Positions 1-10,637 of a stretch of DNA of 64,000 nucleotides are shown piece by piece. The position numbers were made by a program, and so were the translations under genes. Positions within the stretch are counted from its first letter, which is position 1. Each line of letters opens with the position of its first letter. The stretch comes from Hyalella azteca (taxonomy: Eukaryota > Arthropoda > Malacostraca > Amphipoda > Hyalellidae), in assembly GCF_000764305.2 (NCBI RefSeq), contig NW_025931451.1:857-64856 (forward strand), given 5' to 3'. Below the pieces are notes generated by a model. It saw nothing but the letters and a program-made list of their open reading frames with translations, was not told the DNA's origin and did not search any database.

Positions 1-1120
1 CAACAATATTGAGAGTCGGAGATACAATTTTCAGAACAACATGACAAGTAAGAAATGAACCAAATTACAACATTAAAACAATTTATAGCAAAGCATATTC
101 TTCGTTAGCTTACGAAAATAAAATTTCGTTAGAATTGTGCTTCCTTTCATCGCCCGTTAGCTGAGTGGCCGCCATTACTCCTTTCTCAGTTTCTGCCTTT
201 GTCTGTCGGCCCATCATGTAAAATTCCCATTTATTTAATTTACACTCCACGAAACGGATTTGTAACACCGGCTTTGCTTAAAGTAACACTTGTTGCAGCA
301 AATGCAGTTTTTTGTGCCATTTTGAGGTCAATTTTTTTTAATATCATTTCAAATATGGCACAAAAACAACGTGTCGATCACCACTGTTTACATTTTTGGC
401 CCACGTTGACGTCACACGAGACATGCGCAGAACGGCGAAAAAATCGTCGTCGCCGTGGGTCAACCTTGTATTAATTCAACCATGCTTGGCTCGACGTGCA
501 CGTGGCTCCAGGCTGGCTCAACACCTTCACGGCACGTGGTCCAGGCCAACCCAAGACTCTCCTTGAGCTTGCGCAGCAGTGGCCCAAATACTAGCCCCAG
601 ATTTGCCCAGCTCAGCTCTCTGGTTCACTCCTGGATTGACTCCAGAATTCGCTGCTCTGCAAAAATGCCAGGACAGAAGAACATAAAACCCTATCCAACA
701 ATCTAACACTTGAACCCAGAAACATTATCCTACCTAATGTACATTTCTAAAACCTCAATGCAAAAAGGATTATATTTACAAAAGAGTTTACTAGTAAAAT
801 TAAGGACTAAGATGCATGGCGAGAGTGTTCCCTGGACTCGCCTGTAAAAGAGCAGCAATAGTCCTAGCAGGTAGGTGGCTGGTCATCAAGGATGTCAACG
901 TGGCCAGAATCCCAGAATGCAGGTTCATTTACACTCTCACCGTTTAGAAAATCAGGGAAAACTAAACTGGCTAGTTGGCCATCTCTAGTATATAAATACT
1001 GTATTTACACTAGTATTCACATACAACTAGTATTTAAACACTGGGAATAACAAAAAAGAGAAAAGAATTAATGCACGCAATTTACAATTCCTTACTTATT
1101 CATATGCCACCATGTGGCCC
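1..1120. other. No gene seen; one MITE-like end
   Basis: The GTGGGTCAACCTTGTATTAATTCAACCATG region (455-485) matches the right end of the MITE at 18775. The rest has overlapping short frames only. Confidence 0.5.
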
Positions 1121-1124
1121 CTAA

Positions 1125-2890
1125 CAGTGTGTTCACAGATGAGGATTTGAACAGTATTCCAGATATTGAGGAGCGCCCAGTCAGCTTGAAATTAACATGT
1201 TTTGAAATACACAAAGAAGAGGTTCTCAAGCACTTGGTTGCTCTAAATCCCAACAAGTCATGCAGACCAGCTTAGCAATCGTTCTGGCCGGCGCCCATTG
1301 ACAGTATTCTTTTAAAAAACCTTGAACGAAGGAACTTTTCTGTCCAACTGGCAAAAAGCTCAAGTAACACCATTGTTCAAAAAAGGTGACAAAAGCAGCC
1401 CCGGCAACTATCGCCCTGTCAGTCTGACAAGTGTTGTTTGTAAGCTAATGGGATCTGTTGTGAGGGATAGGATTATATATCGATCACTTGACTGCTCACC
1501 ATCTCATATCAGATTGTCAACATGGTTTTATTGCCGGTAGATCCTGCACCACTAACTTATTATCTACGTTGAACGATTGGACTCGCCTGCTGACAAAAGG
1601 GAGCCAGTGGATGCATTGTACCTCGATTTTGCCAAAGCATTTGACAGTGTTCGGCATGAGCGGCTGTTGCGTAAAGTGAAGTCTTTGGGAATTGAGGGAA
1701 ACGCACTCCAATGGATTAGAGATTTTCTAGTAGGTAGACGACAGCGTGTCAGTATTAATGGAACTGTGTCAGACTGGGCATCAATGCGCAGTGGCATGCC
1801 ACAAGGAAGCGTTCTTGGGCCTATTTTCTTCGTTGCTTTTATAAACGATTTGCCAGAAGCAGTGTCCAGCGTGTGCTCCATGTATGCCGACGACACAAAA
1901 GTTTATAATTCAGTGATGAATGCGTCAAATAAAGCGCAATTGCAAGATGATCTTGACAGCTTAGTTAACTGGGCTGATACGTGGCAGCTGCGGTTTAATG
2001 CTGACAAGTGTAAAGTACTCACCTCGGTAAGAACAATGAACAGCAAGATTACAGTATGAGAAGACATGGTTGCAACGAGAGAGTAATGATTGAAAAGTCT
2101 AGTGTAGAAAAAGGTCTCGGAGTTTTATGTCGACAAGGAGCTGAAATTTTCTAAGCATGTTGAAACACAAGCTAACACATCCAACAAACTTCTTGGACTA
2201 ATCAGACGCTCATACCAGTTCCTAGATGCAGAAATGATGAAGCAGTTGTTTGTTGCTGTCGTGCGCCCGAATCTAGAGTTTGGAAACGTTGTGTGGTCAC
2301 CGAGATTTGAAAAGGACGAAAAATTAATAGAGAATGTTCAAATACGTGCAACAAAGATAATTCCAGGCTTGACCGGCAAGTCCTATGAAGAAAGATTGCA
2401 GATTATGAAGCTTCCAAGCCTCAGTTATCAACGTCTGCGTGGTGACCTCATTGAAGTATACAAGTATACTCATGGTTTATACAAGGTTCCCGAAGGATTA
2501 CTAGAATTTGAAACAAGAATCAACACCAGGGGCCACAGCTATAAACTAAAAAAACTGCGCTGCAACTTCTCAACGCGACAAAATTTCTTCTCGCTTCAAA
2601 TCACCGACATGTGGAACAGCCTCCCCGATGACATCATTGGCGCTCCAAGTATGAACGCGTTCAAGAACAGACTAGATAAAGCTATGGAAAAATATATATT
2701 CAGATTTGAAATGCCTAGCACCATATCGAACCCGGTGGAAGTCTAGTAGCTACTTCAAACTATCATCAGTCATGAAAAAATCTGGTCAAATGACACGATT
2801 TTAGATCTTCTGTGAACATGGCACGAAAAGGAAAAGAATTGGCGACAGGCCCCATCAAACCTACACTGCAGCGCCGAGATCACTATGTTA
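1125..2890 (+). mobile_element. CR1/L2-like LINE copy, frameshifted reverse transcriptase
   Basis: A broken pol gene. 1125-1270 encodes the pre-RT segment (EEVLKHLVALNPNKS). 1340-1470 gives FKKGDKSSPGNYRPVSL. 1577-2059 contains ALYLDFAKAFDSV, GMPQGSVLGP and the catalytic YADD box. 2234-2746 has the C-terminal region typical of this group (KSYEERLQIMKLPSL, DMWNSLPDDI, NAFKNRLDKAM). Frameshifts near 1320, 1570 and 2060 and stops make it non-functional. The 3' end carries GAATTGGCGACAGGCC and a short (TATGT)n tail, as in CR1-type elements. No endonuclease domain was seen upstream. Confidence 0.85.
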
Positions 2891-3175
2891 TGTTATGTTG
2901 AAGTAGTGTCAAGCGTGTGCTCCATGTCTGCCGATGACACAAAAGTTTATAATACAGTTAAGGATGCGTCAAATAAAATGCAACGGCAAAATGATCTTGA
3001 TAGTTTTGTTGACTGGACTGATGCATGGCAGCTGCGTTTCAATGCTGACAAGTGTGAAGTACTTCACCTCGGCAAGAACAATGAACAGCACGCTTACATA
3101 ATGAGAAGACACGGTTGCATCGAGAGGGTTATGAGGGTTGCGTGCCGAAGACCACCACTGCCCTGGATGTAATGG
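2889..3175 (+). mobile_element. Internal RT fragment of the same LINE family
   Basis: Encodes VSSVCSMSADDTKVYNTV and WQLRFNADKCEVLHLGKNNE, matching 1860-2080 of the copy just upstream, with the catalytic box changed from YADD to SADD. Begins directly after the tail of the previous copy. Confidence 0.8.
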
Positions 3176-3463
3176 AACATCATGATTCCTGCCTTCCGGA
3201 ATGTAGCCTTCAACACTTCAAGCCGTCCGTATCTAGGTCTTGGGTCGAACCAGCCCTCGGCCGATTCCGGTTTGAGCTGCGGTCGACGACGGACGCTGGG
3301 TAACTTGCTCTGTGATTTCCTTGTGCTACCTTAATTTGACTGTGATAGTCAAACAATCTCATTCTGATTATCTGTTATTTAGATAGTTTGCGAGCGGGAG
3401 ACACAGGGAGAGTTTCATCCTTCAAATGGCCCGCTATAAGCGGCGTAGGGGCCTGGAGGCATA

Positions 3464-4197
3464 AGCCAAAGCCAACCCAACCAGGAAATAGAACCTACTA
3501 CTACTACCAACAACTCTCAAGGTAGAGTCATTGTTATTGAACCAATTTCTGACCTCCGTCCGGTTGAAAAATTCTTTTCTAACAATTTGACCCTGAGTAA
3601 GACTTTGGCCAACTCTCCATTTGGCAAAGAAGGAATTGCTATGGTAAGCAAGAACCTCAGCCGCAAAATTCTAGTTATAACCTTTGAGAAAGAACCTGGT
3701 TTCAGGATGACCTCTCTTCTAAAAGTTGACCAACTTGATTCATGGAAAATTAGGTGCCGCCTCCCTGTCAACCTTACAAAATCAGTTGGAGTAATAGGAC
3801 CATTGGGTGATGATGTTTCAAACAATGACCTTTCTGAGGCTTTAGCATTAGCTGGCTATAATGACGCCACCGCTGAAAGAATATTAAAGGGTAAAAACAA
3901 AGAAACAACCTCTATGTTTAAGGTTACATTCAATTTGAGCACTCTACCAACCTTTATTCATCTAGGATACCAACGGTTTCAGGTGAACCCCTATTTTGAT
4001 AAGCCTTGGCAATGCTTTAAATGCCAATATTTTGGTCACAGCGCAATCAGCTGCAAGAATAAACCACGTTGTGTTGTCTGTGGCGGTCCCCATAGTGTAA
4101 AAGATTGTACTGCGCAAGGCAGTCCATGTTGCTGCAACTGTGGTGGGCAACATACAGCTAGCTACAGAGGATGTAGATTTGTGAAGGAGGCCAAGGC
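3464..4197 (+). mobile_element. LINE ORF1 (Gag-like) fragment with three zinc knuckles
   Basis: A reading frame open from about 3464 to the adapter at 4198. It ends in three tandem knuckles: CFKCQYFGHSAISC, CVVCGGPHSVKDC and CCNCGGQHTASYRGC. This arrangement marks ORF1 of Jockey/I-type non-LTR retrotransposons, a nucleic-acid-binding chaperone. Upstream part (EKFFSNNL, PVNLTKSVGVIGPLGDDV) is the usual poorly conserved half. The 3' end is cut by the artefact adapter. Confidence 0.75.
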
Positions 4198-4235
4198 CTG
4201 TCTCTTATACACATCTAGATGTGTATAAGAGACAG
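4198..4235. other. Embedded Nextera mate-pair junction adapter (assembly artefact)
   Basis: The same 38-bp double mosaic end as at 14355. It cuts the LINE ORF1-like frame directly after its third zinc knuckle, where the frame then reads CLLYTSRCV. Sequence on the two sides may not be contiguous in the genome. Confidence 0.97.
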
Positions 4236-4320
4236 CCCCAGGCTGGACCTTCAGTAACTTGTGCATACTCATGTGAGGCTCAGTTCAGGGCATGGATATT
4301 GCAACTAACTGGGTTGGGAA

Positions 4321-4480
4321 TTATTATTACTATTATTATTTTTATTTATTTATTTATTTATATATTTTCCTTTTATTTTCTTTCTTACTGTTGATTCCTT
4401 CCTGTTTTGTTATACATATAGGTACATTATATTTTATTCATTTATTTATTTATTTTATTTATTTTTTTTAATGTTTATTT
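4321..4480. repeat. AT-rich (TTTA)n low-complexity tract
   Basis: Runs of ATTATT, TTTATTTATTTA and poly-T with no coding signal. Confidence 0.85.
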
Positions 4481-4551
4481 TACGTAACTTAGTATTAAGA
4501 CATTGCTTGAAACCCTTAATTTCATGAATAATGTTATTATTACGAAAGATC

Positions 4552-4749
4552 TTTCACAGCTCTGCCCTGTTTTGCGGCTCCACTTTGTTCTGCGACTCTG
4601 CCATGTTCTGCAACTCTGCCGTGTTCTCTGACTCTGCCGTGTTCTGCGACTCTGCCGCGTTTTGCGGCGCTGCCGTGTTTTGTGGTGCTGCCGTGTTTCG
4701 CGGCTCTGCTGTGTTCCACGGCCCTGCCGTGTTCCACGGCTCCGCCGTG
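4552..4749 (+). repeat. 18-bp minisatellite, 11 units
   Basis: Imperfect 18-bp units (TTCTGCGACTCTGCCGTG type). They read as FCDSAV-like hexapeptides on one strand, with the other strand also open. No host gene features; the open frames follow from the 3n unit. Confidence 0.85.
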
Positions 4750-4839
4750 GAGTGTTCTCCTCAACAGATGCTAGGGATAGGGAAAGTTTGAGCCGTGCAG
4801 GCAGTTTGAGTTAGGTAGGATTTTCAATGAGTTGGTAGA

Positions 4840-4965
4840 GAGCCAATTAATTAAAGTGATGAATTGAAGTGATTAATTAAAATAGTAAAAGTGACTTAAG
4901 TGAGTGATTAAAGTCATCAATTAAAGAAAATAAAGTGATTAATTAAATTGATTAACAACTATAAC
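4840..4965. repeat. Degenerate AAGTGATTAATTAA repeat tract
   Basis: AT-rich stretch with the AAGTGATTAATTAAA word recurring in varied forms. Confidence 0.6.
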
Positions 4966-5317
4966 TCAAAACTTGGTCGTGGGGCCACATTGGACTAGTC
5001 TTCAGAGGCTCCCGCAAATTTGAAAAAAAAACCAGCCCTCGGTCGAACGGCCAATTGCTGAAGGATGATGAATTTAGGAACATAACTATGCTATCTGAAA
5101 CCTAACCTCAGATGTTGTGAACGTAAAATTATGTAATTTAACGATGCCCGGAAGTCAGATTCGATCCGTGGCCTGGTGGTGCACAGCAGGTTCTATGCAA
5201 GGCCGGAGGAGGACAAAGCCAAGTGGTTCACAGCGGATGTCTGGAGAGATCCAAGGCGTTCGATTCAGGGCTTATTGGTGCACAAAATTGGTGATGCCTG
5301 GCTGCGCTCCCGGTTAT

Positions 5318-5638
5318 GATAGAGAAGTCTTGCGTGGAAAAAGGTCTAGGAGTTTGTGTCGACAAGGAGCTAAAATTTTTAAGGCATATTGAAACGCAAG
5401 TTAATAAATCCAATAAACTGCTTGGGCTGATCAGATGCTCCTATAAATATTCTAGAGTTTGGAAACGTTGTATTGTCAGCAAGACTTGAAAATGATAAAA
5501 ATTTAGTTGATAGTGTTCAAAGACGTGCAACAAGGATTATTCCAGGCTTAAAGTGCAAGTCTTGTGAAGAAAGATTGAAGATTATGAAGCTTCACAGGAC
5601 ACAGTCTCAGTTAGCTATCGTCACCTGCCACCATATGG
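5318..5638 (+). mobile_element. CR1/L2-like LINE fragment, continued at 6188-6219
   Basis: Matches 2080-2420 of the first LINE copy, with a deletion. The reading resumes at 6188-6219 (CTGCGTGGTGACCTCATTGAAG), after an inserted MITE. The LINE is then cut again at a TA by the next transposon. Confidence 0.75.
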
Positions 5639-6187
5639 CCATAGTGGCAAAGCAGAGAATTTTTTAGAATCTCCCTCAAGTTCAATTTTGAGTACTATAA
5701 GTAGACCAGTAAAGTATCATGGATACCAGCATAATCATACATAAGAAATTGGTTTAAATAGGGTAAACGCGGTATATTCCGACATCGTAGGTAATTCCGT
5801 CACCTCTCCAGCTTTTCCTTTATATTAAGCTTTGTTTTAGTTCCATGCGTTCATTGATGGTTGAAATGGTGACGTCATACATTTGCGTGTCGAAATACTG
5901 CAAAAACAACAAAGTGACAGAATATAGGGATTTGGTAGGTTTCCATTCTAAAGGCTTTTTAATAAATATGGCAACATTTTGTGACGTTTCATTGTTGCTG
6001 ACACGTAGTGAAGTGTTTTGAGAGTCATGTGAAGGCAACAGAACTTACGTAACGCATATGGTTTTTTATAGTTTTTCATTTCTCGATGCGTCCTTAATGT
6101 GTCGGAATATACCGCGTTTACCCTATTGAGCAAATGAGGAAATCAAAAATGAACTGATTCTAAAAAATCTCTGGTTTGCCACTATGC
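5639..6187. mobile_element. MITE family CATAGTGGCAAA, split by a second MITE
   Basis: Terminal inverted repeats CATAGTGGCAAAGCAGAGA and its near reverse complement. The body matches the intact 193-bp copy at 62618. It is split by the 363-bp TA-flanked MITE at 5761-6123. Sits inside a LINE. Confidence 0.85.
5761..6123. mobile_element. TA-flanked MITE family GGGTAAACGCGG, short copy
   Basis: Perfect terminal inverted repeats starting GGGTAAACGCGGTATATTCC, flanked by TA on both sides. TA target sites are usual for Tc1/mariner-like and some other DNA transposons. No transposase seen. A 363-bp deletion derivative of the longer copies at 7330 and 52265. Confidence 0.9.
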
Positions 6188-6221
6188 CTGCCACCCTGCG
6201 TGGTGACCTCATTGAAGTATA

Positions 6222-6782
6222 CCGTAAAATGGGGTAACTTTAAGTTTTGACCACTTTTTTTCAAAATGCCATTTTTTTACTAGATAAGTTAAACTTAAAT
6301 TGAAACATGCAAAATACAGGTTCATACTCTAGCTTTACTCACCATAAATTGCTGGCTCCTGCCTCTCATAGTTTTGATGTAATTTGAAAAAAAAGTGATG
6401 GTCTTTGTTACCCCAGCTCTTGGGGTTTCTTTGACCAGGTGGTAAAATCAATTTTATTTTTTGCTAAAATAACTCCAGGTTTTGGTGCATTGTAGTAGAA
6501 TTCTTCTAGTTAGTTAGTTACATATGCAAATGACAAATTTGTGGGAGTAGACTGCAGTAGACTACAATGTCCCGAGTAGCCCCGTTCGACGGGGCTACTC
6601 AGGACACTCTTTTTTTGCTTCTGGCACCTTATGAATAGCATATGGAATTTTTTTGGAGAAGCCATGTGATAGCCCTTGCAAAGAGCTTTGAAATGAGCCT
6701 AAACTTGTTAATGAAATTTTTCATGGTAAGAAGTTATAAATGAAAAACGTTCGAAATCGTCCCGAGTAGCCCCGGTTGATGG
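6222..6782. mobile_element. Fragment of the CCGTAAAATGGGG element joined to a related end
   Basis: Left part (6222-6543) matches the left arm of the element at 8673. At 6569-6605 a perfect 15-bp hairpin, CCCGAGTAGCCCCG and its complement, begins unrelated sequence. The right end (6761-6782) is CCCGAGTAGCCCCGGTTGATGG followed by TA. The ends share only the form CCRT...GGGG, so this is probably a composite of two related families. Confidence 0.55.
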
Positions 6783-7329
6783 TACAATACGTAACTATGG
6801 TATATCAGAAAGTAATCAACTGGGAAAATGAGATGACCGGAATGCTTGCACTAGCAGCACTGCTGCCGAGCGGTTCCATTTGGAACCAGGCAAAATATTT
6901 CATGGTCTAAATTACTTTAGAAACATTATATCACATAATACCATATACAGAATTAAAAGTACCATCAACTGGGGTGAATTTGGCCACCGGGGTGACTTCG
7001 GCCAACGTTTATGATTTTTCTTTGTGGCCATCTGTTTCTGTTGTAGGTGTGTTGTGTGATTGGAACAAAATGGTATCCTATGTAGTTTTTTCTTATCTAT
7101 TGATTGGAAACTGTTTTGTTTCAATAATTTTATATCCTGCTTGACCAACACAATCTAAATGCCACAGACTGCCCACGCCCCACAGTACTGTAAAGAAAAA
7201 AACACTGAGTGCAAACTTCAATATTTTGAGATACAAAAAGAATTTTGAAATCAGATTTGTTTCACTTATTTTAGTATCTTGTATAATGATTATTTCAATG
7301 GCTATACGTTTTTTACCAAATGTAATATA

Positions 7330-8243
7330 GGGTAAACGCGGTATATTCCGACATCGTAAGTAATTCTGTCACCTCTCCAGCTTTTCCTTTATATTAAGCT
7401 TTGTTTTAGTTCCATGCGTTTGTTGATGGTTGAAATGGTGACGTCATACATTTGCGTGTCAAAATACTGCCAAAATACTAGGTCTTGGCCATCTAGTAGG
7501 AAAATATTGAGATCCAAAGAGAGACGATGCATGCCACCTGGTGAGATCATCGAAAAATGTGTCAAATTTGACAGTTGACCTTGCTCTACCAAATAGTGAA
7601 TAACTGTTTTTATAGGAAGAATATTATGGTTTGAGACTTTTAAATACGTCTGTGAATATATTAGGAATCCTTTAAGTATACTTGTATTCGCTGATTTCAA
7701 GTCGTTAATAAATTAATAGATGATGAAGTTGAGAAATAGATTTAGACACATGAAAACTAATTCCGACACAACTTGAATTGGAAACACACAGATCATTCAA
7801 AGCTTTGTACAAAAATTGAAATTTGCTTAATTAAAAGCATAATAGCTGTTAATTGAAACGTAATTAAGTAGTGTTCAATATTCGTTAGTGTTCTAATTCA
7901 AAGCCGTGTTGTATCCCAATACAGCTCACACAGCGTACGGAATTCGAACACGTGGCTGTCGGCATTACGTATCAGTTAAATTTGAAGCGCTGACGTAATA
8001 CGACTCACCACGTGTCGAATATTGCCACACACAGTGACGGAATAAAGGGATTTGGTAAGTTTCCATTCTAAAGGCTTTTTATTAAATATGACAACATTTT
8101 GTGACGTTTCATCGTTGCTGACGTGTAGTGAAGTGTTTTGAGAGTCACGTGAAGGCAACAGAACTTACGTAACGCATACGTTTTTTTATAGTTTTTCATT
8201 TCTCGATGCGTCCTTAATGTGTCCGAATATACCGCGTTTACCC
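7330..8243. mobile_element. GGGTAAACGCGG MITE, 914-bp copy
   Basis: The same terminal repeats as 5761-6123. It carries internal sequence missing there, including ATTCCGACACAACTTGAATT, which is shared with the copy at 52265. The left flank ends in TA and the right flank is AATA, so the target duplication has decayed. Confidence 0.85.
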
Positions 8244-8672
8244 AATATGCTAGAAAAATTAGCTGGCCAAAGTCACCCCATAGTATATGGGCTAAATGGG
8301 GTGACTTGGGCCAGCCAATAAATGTTTAGAATAATAGATTTTTCTTCTTTTTTCAGACAATATGCACAGCTATAAATGTAAATTAGATTCTGTGCCATAT
8401 ACTATATAGGATATATTATGTGGAGTCCTTTAAGTTAGCATTTCAATTGATAAAAGATGGTGTTAGGCTGTTAGCTTAAGAGAAGCTGCTAATATTTGCA
8501 AAGTCCCTCATTCACCTTTGAGCGACCGATGTGCTGGCCGTAATGCGAAAAATTTAGGACAGTCTACTCTTTCACCTAGGGAGGAGTCAGATTTAGTATC
8601 CTACATTATTCTGCTTTCAGACTGGGGCTTCCCATTAGATGGTATGGATCTGCCTTTTATGGTCAAAAATTA

Positions 8673-9640
8673 CTGTAAAATGGGGTAACTTTGACCACTT
8701 TTTTTTCAAAATGATGCCACTTTTTTACTAGATAAGTTAAACTTAAATTGAAACATGCAAAATACAGGTCTATACTCTAGCTTTACTCACCATAAATTGC
8801 TGGCTCCTGCTTTTCGTAGTTTTGATGTAATTTCAAAAAAAGTGATGGTCTTTGTTACCCCAGCTCTTGGGGTTTCTTTGACTGGGTGGTAAAATCAATT
8901 TTATTTTTTGGTAAAATAACTCCAGATTGTGGTGCATTGTAGTAGAACTCTTCTAGTTACATATGCAAAAGACAAATTTGAGGAAAGTGTCATAGTTTGC
9001 AAATGGGGGGCGCCACCCCCAAATGGACAAAATGTGACCATCTAATGGCAGCTGTGACGGGGTAACATTGACCAGTTTGGAAATTAAGTTAAAATTACCA
9101 CATATAAGACTCTGTAGAGTCTGAAACATAAAGAAAAAAACATTAATAGGTGTATCAAATATAAAATATGTTATATAGGTACCTATTGTAATTTTAACTT
9201 AATTTCCAAGCCGGTCAATGTTACCCCGTCATGGCTGCTATTAGGTGGTCAAAGTTACCCCATGGGGGGACAGCGCCCCCCATTTGCAAACTATGACACT
9301 TTCCTAAAATTTGTCTTTGCATATGTAACTAGAAGAGTTCTACTACAATGCATCAAAACCTGGAGTTATTTTACCAAAAATTAGAAAAATTGGAGGGGGT
9401 ACTCTGACAGGCTTTGAATAATAGCTCTTTTTTGTGGGTCACATTTTTAATTTTTTAACCTATTGGATATGCAAACTTTTTAAATCTTTCTATTGTGTTA
9501 TGTAGCCTCAGTATTAGGCCTTTGATGGCCATTGACAAAATTTTTCTATGTCGAATCGTTTTTGAGTTTTGGGGGTTTTTGTTAAAAAAACGAAGAGTGG
9601 TCAAAGTTACTCCGCCGGTCAAAGTAACCCCATTTTACGG
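8673..9640. mobile_element. CCGTAAAATGGGG element with long internal palindrome
   Basis: Terminal repeats CYGTAAAATGGGGTAACTTT and its complement, each flanked by TA. About 8910-9130 and 9165-9385 are long inverted arms, with words such as CATATGCAAA and TTTGCAAATGGGGGGCGC facing their complements. Most of the element is therefore one hairpin. No coding capacity. Confidence 0.8.
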
Positions 9641-10637
9641 TACCTTGACAAACAAGGTCGCACTTTACATAAGTTCAAGGGTTGCACCTCTATCAAGCAT
9701 CATCGGTGTTTTGAAGAATGCTTGAGATCCCATGGGGACTAGATTTTTTTCAAATTTTCACATCCAGCTGCCATTGAAATTGACAGAAAGCAGCTTTAAT
9801 GAAGCATATGATTCGCAAATGTGAGTTTTATCTTTGAGTTACAATTTTTATAATACACAGTGGCATTGATTATCATTTTTTAAAACACCCTACATGGCCG
9901 ATGTCACCCAGCTAATGGTTAAATTCGGCTATGAAATCATTTTACTATGTTTTTACTGTGTTTTAACACATGTGGCCAAAGTCACCTCATTGCGGGGTGA
10001 CCTCAGCCAACCAGCTAATTAAAAAAATGAAATTATTTTTCGATAAGAGTGACATCATTTAGACATTACATATTTAAAGAAGAACCTTTCAGTAATATAT
10101 TTACAAATTTACAATCACCAGCAGTGCTTCATTCCTATTTTGTAGAAATTTGATCAGCAGAAACTAGTGTAATTTGGCCGAAGTCACCCCAGTTGACGGT
10201 ACTCTCTTTATCAATAAAATTCTGCATCTAACTTATAAATAATATATTTTATAACAAACTGCTTACCTGTTTCTGCAATGATGTCAAGCCCTCCTGTCTG
10301 GCACCCGGTACTTGAAATCTTTGAATGTTAACTGAGCAGGGAGTGATTGGCACAGCAAAACCAAACATTGCCAGAACATGTACAAGATGTGTATCAAAAC
10401 TACGCATCCACTAGTGTACTGATTTGACCATACAATTTTATTATGAATCAATTTTTTTTTCCACTGGTTCCAAATGGAACCGCTTGCCATTAATGAGTTA
10501 ACAACAAAATGTTCATTATTAACCAGTCAAGAGCAACAAGGCAATAAATGAAGGACATTTTTTTAAGAAATTTGTGAATAAAGTTATCAGCACTGATAAC
10601 TAAATAAGCAATCAATAATTATAATTTATTATTCCAG

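Larger units (their letters stand above)
6962..10199. mobile_element. 3.2-kb TA-flanked transposon with CCRTCAACTGGGGTGA termini
   Basis: Left end CCATCAACTGGGGTGA and right end GTGACTTCGGCC...CCCCAGTTGACGG are inverted repeats flanked by TA. The word GGCCAAAGTCACCCCA recurs inside in both orientations. About 1.9 kb of its length is two other elements (7330-8243 and 8673-9640). No transposase ORF is visible, so it is non-autonomous. Confidence 0.75.

Noticed and set aside
5165..5275. tRNA-like SINE head (TGGCCTGGTGGTGCAC, GTTCGATTC)
   Set aside because: Spacing between the boxes is too long and no fold was found.
5820..8158. Similar frames (MPSHDSQNTSL/MPSRDSQNTSL) in two places
   Set aside because: Both lie inside copies of the same GGGTAAACGCGG MITE; repetition reflects the element, not a protein family.
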